A stretch of 64,000 bases of DNA, taken from assembly GCA_018815245.1 (NCBI GenBank), contig JAHIXK010000010.1, positions 248,001 to 312,000 of the forward strand, written 5' to 3'. Positions 1 through 8,234 of the stretch are shown in pieces. The position numbers were made by a program, and so were the translations under genes. Under the pieces are notes generated by a model. It saw only the letters and a list, made by a program, of their open reading frames with translations. It did no database searches and was not told the origin of the DNA. This DNA is from Gammaproteobacteria bacterium. Its GTDB lineage: Bacteria; Pseudomonadota; Gammaproteobacteria; Burkholderiales; Burkholderiaceae_B. Each line of letters opens with the position of its first letter. Positions within the stretch are counted from its first letter, which is position 1.

Positions 1-302
1 TTCGTGAAGTCGAGCATGCGCGTGGGCGCGCCGTGGTGTTGCATTAATGCAAGGCAGCGAATGTCGTCGTCCAGCACGCTGGCATCGGGCAAATAGTTGT
101 GTGCTTTGCGTCGGAAAATTCGAAAGGCACGTTCTTCACGCAACCGCCAAGATGTTTTGTCGGGCACATAGTTTTGCAGGTACCGCGACAGCGAACTCAG
201 CAAGGGCCAGTCTGCATCCTGCAAACCACGGAAAGCCCAACCATCGCATTCGGTGGTTAAGGCCACAAACTCGTTCCAGTCGGCAATGTGTATGGTTTCC
301 AG
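1..302 (-). CDS. FRG-domain protein, N-terminal part (runs off the window)
   Basis: Partial gene of about 100 codons whose 3' end lies outside the window. The conceptual protein shows the FRG pattern: a W-A-F-R-G motif near residue 22, an Arg/Glu-rich stretch with E-R-A-F, then M-Q-H-H-G-A-P-T-R-M-L-D-F close to the window edge. FRG domains occur in proteins of poorly known function, some linked to phage defence. The frame lies directly downstream of ppc in the same reading frame, separated by the ppc TAA. No ATG is present before the domain. A purine-rich AAGGGGG lies about 6 nt before a CTG at 302, with an ATT at 305 as the alternative, so a non-AUG start is likely. The family call is from the motif only. 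Confidence 0.72.
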   Translation of the reverse strand, partial: METIHIADWNEFVALTTECDGWAFRGLQDADWPLLSSLSRYLQNYVPDKTSWRLREERAFRIFRRKAHNYLPDASVLDDDIRCLALMQHHGAPTRMLDFT

Positions 303-332
303 AATTGACCCCCTTGAATTTAGTCGCCGTGT

Positions 333-3077
333 TTACCCACTATTCCTTAACCCCGTGGCAATGCCATTGATCGACAAGTGCACACCACGCGCCACCCGCT
401 CATCCCGCTCGCCTTGGCGGTGCCTGCGCAACAGCTCCACCTGCACGTGGTTCAAGGGGTCTACATACGGAAAACGTGCCTCGATGGAACGTTTCAGCAA
501 GGGGTTGTCGGCCAGCAGTTCACTTTGCCCGGTCAACCACAACAAGCCTTCCACCGCACGCGCATGCTCAGCTGCAATACGGCCAAATACTTTGCCGCGC
601 AGCGCTGCATTTTCCACCATGGCGGCATAGCGCGAGGCAATGGCCATGTCGGCCTTTGCCAGCACCATGTTCAACGTAGACAACATGGTGTTGAAAAACG
701 GCCACTGCTTTGCCATGGCTTGAAGATCAAGCAACTCGGCTTCATTCAAACTGTCACGCAGTGTGGCCACTGCAGTACCAAAACCATACCAGCCCGGCAA
801 CATCACCCGGCTTTGCGCCCAACTGAACACCCACGGAATGGCACGCAAATCTTCAATGGTCCAGTTCGCTTTGCGCGAAGCAGGGCGGCTGCCAATGTTC
901 AAACTCGCAATTTCGGAAATGACTGTGGACTGTTTGAAATATTCCAGAAAACCGTCGGTGTTGTAGACCAAATCCCGGTAAGCATTGAAGGCGTGGTTCG
1001 ACAACTTCGCCATCAATTCCAGAAACCTGGCAGGCACTTCACGGGTTAGTTCCGTGTGCTCGGAAACCATCAGGTTTGCAGAAACCAACACTTCCAGGTT
1101 ACGCCTGCCCAGCGATTCAATGCCGTATTTGGCCGCAATTACTTCGCCCTGTTCGGTCAGGCGAATGCGACCATCTACAGCACCGGGGGGTTGGCCCAAA
1201 ATGGCATGGTAACTGGAACCACCGCCACGACCCACCGACCCACCACGGCCATGGAACAGGCGAATCTTTACCCCATGTTGGGCAAACACATCCACCAGTC
1301 CAATTTCAGCTTGGTACAGGCTCCAGCCTGATGTAACAAACCCGCCGTCTTTGTTGCTGTCGGAATAACCCAGCATCACTTCCTGCACATGCCCGCGTGA
1401 AGCCACCAGCACACGGTATTCAGCAATACCAAACAAGGTGTTCATGATCGCGGGCGCGGCCTGCAAATCTTCAATGGTTTCAAACAGCGGCACAATATTC
1501 ACCGCCAATTCGCCCGTGGCCACGTTCAGCAAATGCGCTTCTTTCAACAGTACCGCCAGTTCAAGCAAATCGCTGACCGATGCGGTTTTGGAAATAATGC
1601 AGTTTTGAATGGCAGAAGCACCCAGCACCTGGTGCGCCAGTTTGGCCTTGCGAAAAATCGCCATTTCCGAATGGGTGCGTTCGCTGTATTGCAAGGAATC
1701 ACTGAACAGCAAACGTGGCGTGCGCAATTCAGCGCACAGCAACTCAACTCTTTCTACTTCGCTGCATGCCAGGTAGTCGGTTAGCCCCAAGGTCGATTGC
1801 TTGAGCAAGTCAGCAATCACTTCTTCAAACACATCACTGTTCTGGCGCAAGTCCAGGGCCATCAGCGAAAAACCAAACACTTTCACTTTGCGGGCCAACA
1901 GGGCCAATCGCCCTTCGGCAATGCGCCGCATGCCGTTGTCGTTCAATGCAGAAAACATCACATTCAAATCGGCGAGCAACTCCGCAGGTTCTGCGTAAGC
2001 CAGTGCAGCACATTCACCATTCGCAGCCTGTTGCAAAGTGGCTTGCACGCGCTTGTGAATAGCCACACAAGCCCGGCGCAGTGTTTCATCCAGGCGATGG
2101 GCAGAATCCTCGCCCGAGGTATTGGCCAGCGCGGTCAAGGGCGGGTTGGGTTTCAGGAAATAATCGGTCACGCTGAATTCGCGAATCAGGCAACTCACCT
2201 CGGCAAGGTAATGCTCCAGCACTTTGCGGCTTTGAATCTTCAGGGTGGTGTCCAGCACCTGTGCCGTCACAAAGGGGTTGCCATCGCGGTCGCCGCCAAT
2301 CCACGAACCCACTGTGAGCACCTTGCCCAGCGGGTCTTCATCCACAGGCAAAAAATTATCGGTACTGGGCAGGTTCAACAAGCTTTGCAGCTTGCGGTAC
2401 ACCTGCGGCACCTGGGCAAAAAACGTGGCATCAAAATACGCCAGTGCGTTGTTCACTTCATCGATTACGCTCAACTTGTTTCGGCGCAGCAAGCGGGTTT
2501 GAAACAGGCGCTGCACGGCTGCTTTCAGTTCATCGCGCCACGCATTGGTTTCTTCTAGCGTTAACTGAATTTCATCGCGCTGGCGTATCAGCGCAATAAT
2601 GCTTTGCTGCGCATCCAGCACGCTTTTGCGTTGCACCTCGGTGGGGTGCGCTGTCAACACCGGCACCGATTCAGTTTGCTTCAAGCGGGCAAGCAGCACA
2701 TCGCGGTTTACACCCACGCGCTGTAATTCGTCAATGGTGTAATCCAGGCTTGCTTCGCGCGGCGGCATGCCCGCCAGTTCATGCTGGCGATTGCGGCGAA
2801 TCAAATGGCAGTCTTCTGCGATGTTGCTCAACATCGAGAAAATCGAGAACGAGCGTATCAGTGAAATGGTTTCATCTTGCGTCAGTGCCTCAAGCCGCGC
2901 TTCCAGTTCAGCGCGTGCTGCATTGTCGTCAAACCGGCGGTACTGCACCGACAATTGGCGCACTTCCTCAATGGCGGTGAACACAGGCAAGCCTTGTTGC
3001 TCGGCGATGATTTCGCCCAGCAAGGCACCCAGCAGGCGAATGTCTTCGCGCAACCGGGAATCTTTGTCATCGATCAC
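333..3077 (-). CDS. ppc: phosphoenolpyruvate carboxylase
   Basis: Carboxylates PEP to oxaloacetate, an anaplerotic step in the cytosol. Full length at about 914 residues, usual for bacterial PEPC. Visible family motifs are the catalytic-histidine segment V-L-T-A-H-P-T-E-V-Q-R-K near residue 140, the glycine-rich F-H-G-R-G-G-S-V-G-R-G-G-G loop in the C-terminal half, and F-S-W-A-Q-S-R-V-M-L-P-G-W. I place the start at a GTG at 3077, which overlaps the zwf stop as GTGA and has a strong GGAGGA six bases upstream. A GTG six codons earlier has no ribosome site. The overlap indicates translational coupling with zwf, placing PEPC in the same transcript as glucose-6-phosphate dehydrogenase. Confidence 0.97.
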   Translation of the reverse strand: MIDDKDSRLREDIRLLGALLGEIIAEQQGLPVFTAIEEVRQLSVQYRRFDDNAARAELEARLEALTQDETISLIRSFSIFSMLSNIAEDCHLIRRNRQHELAGMPPREASLDYTIDELQRVGVNRDVLLARLKQTESVPVLTAHPTEVQRKSVLDAQQSIIALIRQRDEIQLTLEETNAWRDELKAAVQRLFQTRLLRRNKLSVIDEVNNALAYFDATFFAQVPQVYRKLQSLLNLPSTDNFLPVDEDPLGKVLTVGSWIGGDRDGNPFVTAQVLDTTLKIQSRKVLEHYLAEVSCLIREFSVTDYFLKPNPPLTALANTSGEDSAHRLDETLRRACVAIHKRVQATLQQAANGECAALAYAEPAELLADLNVMFSALNDNGMRRIAEGRLALLARKVKVFGFSLMALDLRQNSDVFEEVIADLLKQSTLGLTDYLACSEVERVELLCAELRTPRLLFSDSLQYSERTHSEMAIFRKAKLAHQVLGASAIQNCIISKTASVSDLLELAVLLKEAHLLNVATGELAVNIVPLFETIEDLQAAPAIMNTLFGIAEYRVLVASRGHVQEVMLGYSDSNKDGGFVTSGWSLYQAEIGLVDVFAQHGVKIRLFHGRGGSVGRGGGSSYHAILGQPPGAVDGRIRLTEQGEVIAAKYGIESLGRRNLEVLVSANLMVSEHTELTREVPARFLELMAKLSNHAFNAYRDLVYNTDGFLEYFKQSTVISEIASLNIGSRPASRKANWTIEDLRAIPWVFSWAQSRVMLPGWYGFGTAVATLRDSLNEAELLDLQAMAKQWPFFNTMLSTLNMVLAKADMAIASRYAAMVENAALRGKVFGRIAAEHARAVEGLLWLTGQSELLADNPLLKRSIEARFPYVDPLNHVQVELLRRHRQGERDERVARGVHLSINGIATGLRNSG

Positions 3078-4540
3078 AAGCCGTCCTCCGACCACAATGC
3101 ACCAGCCCGCATAGCCATGGCTGTGGCCGACGAGGGGCCATAAGTACCGCTGGTGTAAGGCACTGGTTCCATGCCGTGGCTTTTCAAGTCATTCAGTATA
3201 CGGTCTATAAATTGCCACTGGGTTTGTACCTCGTCGCGGCGCAAAAACAAACCAAGGCGGCCACGCAAAATGTCGGTAATCAAACGCTCGTAAGCATCGC
3301 GCACCGGAATGCGCCAGGTGTTGAAAAAATCCAGATCAAGCGAAACAGGTTTTAACCGCTCACGCTCACCCGGTGTTTTGGCCAGCAACTTCAATTCAAG
3401 TTTGTCTTCAGGCTGCAGGTGAATTACCAACTGGTTGCCCACCCATTGCCCGCCCACAGGTTCAAACAAGGGCTTGGGTACATCACGAAACTGAATCACG
3501 ATTTCCGCAAAGCGGCGGGGCATGCGCTTGCCGGTGCGCACCAAAAATGGCACGCCTGCCCAACGCCAGGTTTGCACTTCGGTACGGAAAGACACATAAG
3601 TTTCTGTGGTGGAATTGGCGGCAACACCCTTTTCGTTGCGGTACTTTTGAACAGGCTGACCTTTCACATACCCTTCGCCATACTGGCCCACCACAATTTC
3701 GGGAATGCCGGTAACCTGCGGCACTTTCAGTGAACGCAATACTTTCAGTTTTTCGTCGCGCAATGAATTGGCTTCAAGGCTTACCGGCGGCTCCATCGCC
3801 ACTGTTGCCAGCAATTGCAACATGTGGCTTTGCACCATGTCGCGCAGTGCACCGGCATGCTCGTAAAAACCGGCACGGTCTTCCACACCCAAATCTTCAG
3901 CCACGGTAATTTGTACATAGGCCACGTGTTCACGCGTTAATAACGGTTCAAATATTCGGTTGCCCAAGCGCAAGGCCAGCAAATTTTGCACAGCCTGTTT
4001 GCCCAAATAATGATCGATTCGATAAACCTGCGATTCATCCAGCTTGGAGGCCACCGCTTCTTCAATCAAGGCCGATTCTTTGGCGTTAAAGCCCAATGGC
4101 TTTTCCAGCACAAGGCGCAGTTTCTCGGGGTCGCGTACCGTGGGTATGCAATTGATTAAATCGATAAATCGTGAAGAAGGCAGGGCTGCATAATGCACCA
4201 CCGGTTCCGGGCTTCCTTCCACGGCAATTGCCATGGCCTTGCAGGCATCTGCGGTGCCCAGCACAACCTGCAAAGTGTGCAGGTAAGGCAGCAAAGCGGG
4301 AATGGATTCACGGGCCGCCTCATCGCCCGCGACCTGTAAAAAGGAATCCACTTGCGCCAAAGCCTGCGCGGGGCTTAAGGCTTCACGTTGTGCAAAAATG
4401 ATTCTTGATTCAGCCGCAAAATAGCCCGATTTGGCCAAGTGCGCCAGCGCCGGAATAATTTTGCGCTTGGCCAAATCGCCACCCGCGCCGTGCAACACAA
4501 AGGTGAACGTGCCAACAGGCAGGGGGGAATTGTCGGTCAT
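3074..4540 (-). CDS. zwf: glucose-6-phosphate 1-dehydrogenase
   Basis: Oxidises glucose 6-phosphate to 6-phosphogluconolactone with NADP, feeding the Entner-Doudoroff and pentose phosphate routes. At 488 residues it has the normal length. The nucleotide-binding loop is H-G-A-G-G-D-L-A-K-R-K at about residues 17-27, and the active-site signature R-I-D-H-Y-L-G-K is at 174-181. The residue after the signature is Gln rather than the common Glu. It is divergent from edd, with a shared 107-bp promoter region carrying a HexR-like inverted repeat, and overlaps ppc by 4 nt. No pgl gene lies next to it, unlike in many proteobacterial zwf clusters. Confidence 0.97.
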   Translation of the reverse strand: MTDNSPLPVGTFTFVLHGAGGDLAKRKIIPALAHLAKSGYFAAESRIIFAQREALSPAQALAQVDSFLQVAGDEAARESIPALLPYLHTLQVVLGTADACKAMAIAVEGSPEPVVHYAALPSSRFIDLINCIPTVRDPEKLRLVLEKPLGFNAKESALIEEAVASKLDESQVYRIDHYLGKQAVQNLLALRLGNRIFEPLLTREHVAYVQITVAEDLGVEDRAGFYEHAGALRDMVQSHMLQLLATVAMEPPVSLEANSLRDEKLKVLRSLKVPQVTGIPEIVVGQYGEGYVKGQPVQKYRNEKGVAANSTTETYVSFRTEVQTWRWAGVPFLVRTGKRMPRRFAEIVIQFRDVPKPLFEPVGGQWVGNQLVIHLQPEDKLELKLLAKTPGERERLKPVSLDLDFFNTWRIPVRDAYERLITDILRGRLGLFLRRDEVQTQWQFIDRILNDLKSHGMEPVPYTSGTYGPSSATAMAMRAGALWSEDGL

Positions 4541-4589
4541 TTTGGGTTCCAGCTTGATTGATCGAATTAGTTACATTAATTGCTAGTTT

Positions 4590-4608
4590 TTTGTAATTAT
4601 GTTACAAA
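4590..4608. promoter_or_regulatory. HexR-like operator between zwf and edd
   Basis: A perfect inverted repeat, TTTGTAA-N5-TTACAAA, lies in the divergent zwf/edd intergenic region. Its core TGTAA-N5-TTACA has the layout known for HexR, the RpiR-type repressor of zwf, edd, eda and related genes in proteobacteria. The match is seen directly. Binding by HexR is inferred, since no hexR gene is in this window. Confidence 0.68.
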
Positions 4609-4647
4609 CAATGCATATCCACAAGTAATCTTATCGAGATTCGTGCA

Positions 4648-6441
4648 ATGGCAACCACACTACACCCCACCCTGCAGGCGCTTCGCGAACAAATTGAACA
4701 ACGTTCCAAAGCCACGCGCGCAGCCTATTTGAACAGCTTGCCACAAGGCCCGCAAAACCGCACGGCCGTGGGCTGTGCCAACCTGGCCCACACCACAGCA
4801 ATTTACCCCAGCAGCACCAAACGCGTTATTTCACTGCACAAATCGCCACACCTGGGCATTGTGACCGCTTACAACGACATGTTGTCCGCACACCAACCGT
4901 TTGTGGCATATCCGGAATTGATTGCCCGACACGCCCGGGCACTGGGTGCCACCACACAAGTTGCAGGCGGCACTCCCGCCATGTGCGACGGCATAACGCA
5001 AGGCCGAGAGGGCATGGAATTGTCGCTGTTCTCGCGCGACGTCATCGCCTTGTCGGCTTGCGTGGGCCTTTCACACGATGTATTCGACGGTGCCATATTG
5101 CTGGGCGTGTGCGACAAAATTGCCCCCGGCCTGTTGATCGGCGCTTTAGGCTTTGGCCACCTGCCCTTTGTGTTCATTCCCGCCGGCCCCATGGAAACGG
5201 GTTTGTCCAATTCCGAAAAAGCCAAAACCCGCCAGTTGGCCGCGCAAGGCAAAGCCACCCGCGAAGACCTGTTGCAATCTGAAGAAAAAGCCTACCACAG
5301 CCCCGGCACCTGTACTTTTTACGGCACGGCAAATTCCAACCAGTTGATGCTCGATTTCATGGGCCTGCAGTTTCCCGGCGGTGCGTTTGAATTGCCCAGC
5401 AGCCCACAACGCAAAGCCTTGATCGGCGAAAGCGTACGCGCCCTTGAAAGCGCCACACGCAACCCGGCGCTGAAGCTGGGCACACTGGTCGATTCCCGCT
5501 GCCTGATGAATGCACTGGTGGGCTTGATGGCTTCCGGTGGATCCACCAACCACACCATTCACTGGGTCAGCGTGGCACGCGCCGCTGGCTATTTGATCGA
5601 CTGGACCGACCTTGAAATCATTTCCAGCGTCACCCCACTGCTAACCCGCGTGTACCCCAACGGCACCGAAGACGTGAATGCATTTCAAGCGGCAGGCGGC
5701 ACCGCCGGCTTGCTGGCCACATTGATAGACGGCGGCTTTGTCGATGGCGAAGCACCCACCGTGTGGGGCACCACCATGGCCAACACCGTGGGTGAAGTGC
5801 TGCCCACTGCACAAGCATTTTCAACACGCAAACCGGGTGCATCGCGCAACCTGGAAGTACTGCGCCCACACACCGACCCCTTCCAGCCCGACGGCGGTAT
5901 TCGCCTGATGAAAGGCAACCTGGGCCGGGGCGTGTGCAAGGTATCGGCCGTGAAACAAGAACACCGGTTTGTGGAAGCGCCTTGCCGCGTGTTTACAGAC
6001 CAACTGCAAGTGATCGACGCTTTCAACAATGGTGAATTCACCGAAGCTGTGGTGGTGGTGCTGGCACACCAGGGCCCGCGCGCCAACGGCATGCCTGAAC
6101 TGCACAAACTCACACCCATTCTTGGCATTCTGCAAGACCAGGGTTTGCCTGTTGCGCTTGTCACCGATGGCCGCATGAGCGGTGCTTCTGGCAAAGTATT
6201 GTCCGCCATTCATGTGTGCCCCGAAGCCAAGGCCGATGGCCCCATTGCACGGCTTCGCGATGGCGACGTGGTGCAGGTAGATGCCAATGAAGGGGTGCTG
6301 CACACCACCGCCGACCTAAGCACCCGCGAACCGATGCCCACACCCGCGCAGGCCGTAAGCCATGGGCGCGGCTACTTTCAGGTGTGGCGCAACACAGTAA
6401 GCAGCGCCGAAGAAGGCGCAAGCAACCTGTTTCCGCAATGA
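4648..6441 (+). CDS. edd: phosphogluconate dehydratase (Entner-Doudoroff)
   Basis: Dehydrates 6-phosphogluconate to 2-keto-3-deoxy-6-phosphogluconate. It has 597 residues, matching the Edd branch of the IlvD/Edd Fe-S dehydratases. Family features include [15 protein letters not shown] near residue 70, [12 protein letters not shown] with an iron-sulfur cysteine, [10 protein letters not shown], and [10 protein letters not shown] near the C-terminus. It starts at ATG 4648 downstream of the HexR-like site. eda follows after a 14-nt gap, so the two form an operon. Confidence 0.97.
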   Translation: MATTLHPTLQALREQIEQRSKATRAAYLNSLPQGPQNRTAVGCANLAHTTAIYPSSTKRVISLHKSPHLGIVTAYNDMLSAHQPFVAYPELIARHARALGATTQVAGGTPAMCDGITQGREGMELSLFSRDVIALSACVGLSHDVFDGAILLGVCDKIAPGLLIGALGFGHLPFVFIPAGPMETGLSNSEKAKTRQLAAQGKATREDLLQSEEKAYHSPGTCTFYGTANSNQLMLDFMGLQFPGGAFELPSSPQRKALIGESVRALESATRNPALKLGTLVDSRCLMNALVGLMASGGSTNHTIHWVSVARAAGYLIDWTDLEIISSVTPLLTRVYPNGTEDVNAFQAAGGTAGLLATLIDGGFVDGEAPTVWGTTMANTVGEVLPTAQAFSTRKPGASRNLEVLRPHTDPFQPDGGIRLMKGNLGRGVCKVSAVKQEHRFVEAPCRVFTDQLQVIDAFNNGEFTEAVVVVLAHQGPRANGMPELHKLTPILGILQDQGLPVALVTDGRMSGASGKVLSAIHVCPEAKADGPIARLRDGDVVQVDANEGVLHTTADLSTREPMPTPAQAVSHGRGYFQVWRNTVSSAEEGASNLFPQ

Positions 6442-6455
6442 ACAAAGGAATTTCC

Positions 6456-7124
6456 ATGAGCACGCAACACACCCCAGACACCCGCACTGAACGCACTCGA
6501 AGCTGGCTGCAACAGGGCGTGTTACCCGTGGTGGTAATCAACACGCCAAAGCAGGGTTTGGAAATTGCCGAAGGCCTTTGCGCAGGCGGCATTACGCAAA
6601 TTGAAATTACCTTGCGCACCCCAGAAGCACTGCAAGCCATGGGCGAAATCGCCAGGCGCTTTCCCGACATGCGATTGTCTGCCGGAACGGTATTAACGCC
6701 CACCCAATTTGACCAAACCGCTGACCTTGGTGCCACCCTGTTCATTTCACCTGGCCTTACTGAAACACTTGCCGAACACGCCTTAAAGAAAGGCTATGCA
6801 TGGGTGCCCGGTGCAGCCACTGCATCGGAGATGATGCGCGGCCTTGAACTGGGGTTCGAGTTGTTGAAGTTTTTCCCGGCCATGGCAGCAGGCGGCCCGA
6901 AAGCACTCGCTGGCATTACAGCGCCCTTGGCCGCAGCACGCATTGTGCCCACGGGCGGCGTAACACTGGAAAACATGCCGCAATGGCGTGAAATCAAGGC
7001 AGTACAGGCTGTGGGCGGCACATGGCTAACAGCGGGGCTTGATCAAGTGGCTGATGTGGCGAAGGTGGTTGAGCAGCGCGCAGCGCAGGCCTTGGCAGCT
7101 TGGAACGGAACTGTGCTGGTTTAA
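6456..7124 (+). CDS. eda: KHG/KDPG aldolase
   Basis: Cleaves 2-keto-3-deoxy-6-phosphogluconate to pyruvate and glyceraldehyde 3-phosphate. About 222 residues, typical of the class I aldolase barrel. The sequence has I-E-I-T-L-R-T-P, a G-T-V-L-T-P strand, the Schiff-base lysine in L-K-F-F-P-A near residue 145, and the P-T-G-G-V phosphate loop. I choose the ATG at 6456 because an AAAGGAA lies a few bases upstream; the ATG at 6438 overlaps the edd stop but has no ribosome site. Confidence 0.95.
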   Translation: MSTQHTPDTRTERTRSWLQQGVLPVVVINTPKQGLEIAEGLCAGGITQIEITLRTPEALQAMGEIARRFPDMRLSAGTVLTPTQFDQTADLGATLFISPGLTETLAEHALKKGYAWVPGAATASEMMRGLELGFELLKFFPAMAAGGPKALAGITAPLAAARIVPTGGVTLENMPQWREIKAVQAVGGTWLTAGLDQVADVAKVVEQRAAQALAAWNGTVLV

Positions 7125-7494
7125 ATTAAAGTGGATGGTTAACAACCCAATCAGCTTGGGCTTCACATCCAGCAGTGCAATGCGCAGTAGCGAAGATTCA
7201 CGGGGGCTAGTTGAGGCCAACTCGGCAGTGGATTTGTCTGTTCCGCACGTTAAAGAAAAGCGCCCCGCGTGAATTGATTCGTTGCGTTCGGCTGCAAGCC
7301 GACAACAAATTCGGCCATCTGTCTTGCCGAATTTGGTGAGCAAGAATCAACTCAACAAGGGAGATAGCGGTTTTCTGTGCGGAATCGGACAATCCCGACG
7401 AGTTGGTCGTGCTTCGCCAATCGCACGATGTAGCTATTCTTCTGAATCCAAGCCGAGTGCAAACGACTCGGACATGGATTTTCTAAGCTGGCAT
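7125..7494. other. 370-bp non-coding stretch rich in hairpins
   Basis: No reading frame here resembles a known protein, and the frames present are short and unrecognisable. Several dyads are visible: CCCAA-N5-TTGGG near 7145, CGGCT-N3-AGCCG near 7289, a 10-bp perfect stem at 7306-7335, and CCGAGT-N7-ACTCGG near 7452. The density of dyads suggests a structured RNA, a dispersed intergenic repeat or a decayed gene. I cannot decide among these. Confidence 0.4.
7306..7335. repeat. perfect 10-bp stem inverted repeat
   Basis: CAAATTCGGC at 7306-7315 pairs exactly with GCCGAATTTG at 7326-7335 around a 10-nt loop. There is no T-tract after it on the plus strand, so it is not a clear terminator. Confidence 0.6.
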
Positions 7495-7743
7495 TTAATG
7501 CAACGTCACAGGATGTTGCATCCAGGGTTTGTAGCTTTCAATAAAAGCTTCAATGTCATCGATATCAGGTTCTTGGGCGGCAAGGTATTTCACCTCTTTG
7601 CGGAATTTTTCAGCCGCATCGCCCTGCAAAAACAGTTCGCGCTGGTTGTTCTTGTCCACGATTTCAATGCCAAGGCTGGGTTGCCCCTCGCTCATGACCA
7701 AATCCACCACGCAGTAAAAGGGGCTATCAATCATCATTAACAT
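7495..7743 (-). CDS. DUF3567 family protein
   Basis: Small protein of 82 residues matching DUF3567, a family found in Burkholderiales. The N-terminus follows the family pattern of S-P-x-Y-C-V-V, then I-E-I-V-D-K-N-x-Q-R-E-L-F, and it ends in a P-V-x-L-H tail. A GGAGG lies six bases before the ATG at 7743. The function of the family is unknown. It stands alone between the hairpin-rich region and the trk operon end. Confidence 0.85.
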   Translation of the reverse strand: MLMMIDSPFYCVVDLVMSEGQPSLGIEIVDKNNQRELFLQGDAAEKFRKEVKYLAAQEPDIDDIEAFIESYKPWMQHPVTLH

Positions 7744-7826
7744 CGCAAACCTCCAAATAATACTTTCAGGTTGAATATGGTGATCTATCTAGCAATATCA
7801 AGGCCACGCACGTGGCGTCAAACCCC

Positions 7827-8234
7827 TTACGAAATTTCCTCCACAAGAGTTATATCGGCAAACCAGTCAGTCCATTGAGGCTCTTTTAATAACTGTAACA
7901 CTTGTTCCGGGTGACTTTGACTTTCCAGTTCGACCAACAGTACATTCGGTTGGTTCAATCTTAAGGTGCGGGCCAGGTGCGTGGACAGCACCAATTTGGA
8001 GGAGCAGCACAAACAACCTGGGCTAAGCCGAAGAACGTGAATGCCACGGGCCTTGCGTTCAGCATCCAGCCGAAACAAGTCTGCCTGTGCCTCAACTGCA
8101 GCAAACGAGAAAATTTCCGTGCTGGCCATCAAGGTAATTTTTCCTGCACTCGCCTGCTCGCACAACAAGCGCTCAATGCGCTGTGCACGCAGTTCCGGAT
8201 TGCGGCCCGAAACAAGAAACACCTGCGTTTTCAT
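7827..8234 (-). CDS. small CobW-like protein without a normal P-loop
   Basis: A protein of about 135 residues. The segment G-C-L-C-C-S near residue 75, followed by a helix and L-L-V-E-L-E-S-Q-S-H-P, resembles the C-x-C-C metal-binding region of CobW/COG0523 GTPases. The N-terminal strand F-L-V-S-G-R-N-P-E-L-R-A-Q-R-I occupies the position of the P-loop but lacks the G-x-x-x-x-G-K-T/S pattern, and the C-terminal CobW domain is absent. The start ATG at 8234 overlaps the trkH stop as ATGA, so it is probably translated with trkH. Function is unknown; a metal-handling or vestigial role is inference. Confidence 0.6.
   Translation of the reverse strand: MKTQVFLVSGRNPELRAQRIERLLCEQASAGKITLMASTEIFSFAAVEAQADLFRLDAERKARGIHVLRLSPGCLCCSSKLVLSTHLARTLRLNQPNVLLVELESQSHPEQVLQLLKEPQWTDWFADITLVEEIS

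Noticed and set aside
378-1049. Long plus-strand open frame opposite ppc
   Set aside because: It lies fully inside the ppc gene on the other strand and resembles no protein; a by-product of codon bias.
1797-2558. 253-codon plus-strand frame opposite ppc
   Set aside because: Composition rich in His, Gln and Cys without any family pattern; antisense shadow of ppc.
7125-7494. tRNA, tmRNA or attC recombination site in the hairpin-rich stretch
   Set aside because: I tried to fit cloverleaf, tmRNA ends and integron core sites; none matched well enough.
7282-7740. 152-codon plus-strand frame covering the hairpin-rich region and the DUF3567 gene
   Set aside because: Overlaps the well-supported DUF3567 gene antisense and has no ribosome site or family pattern.
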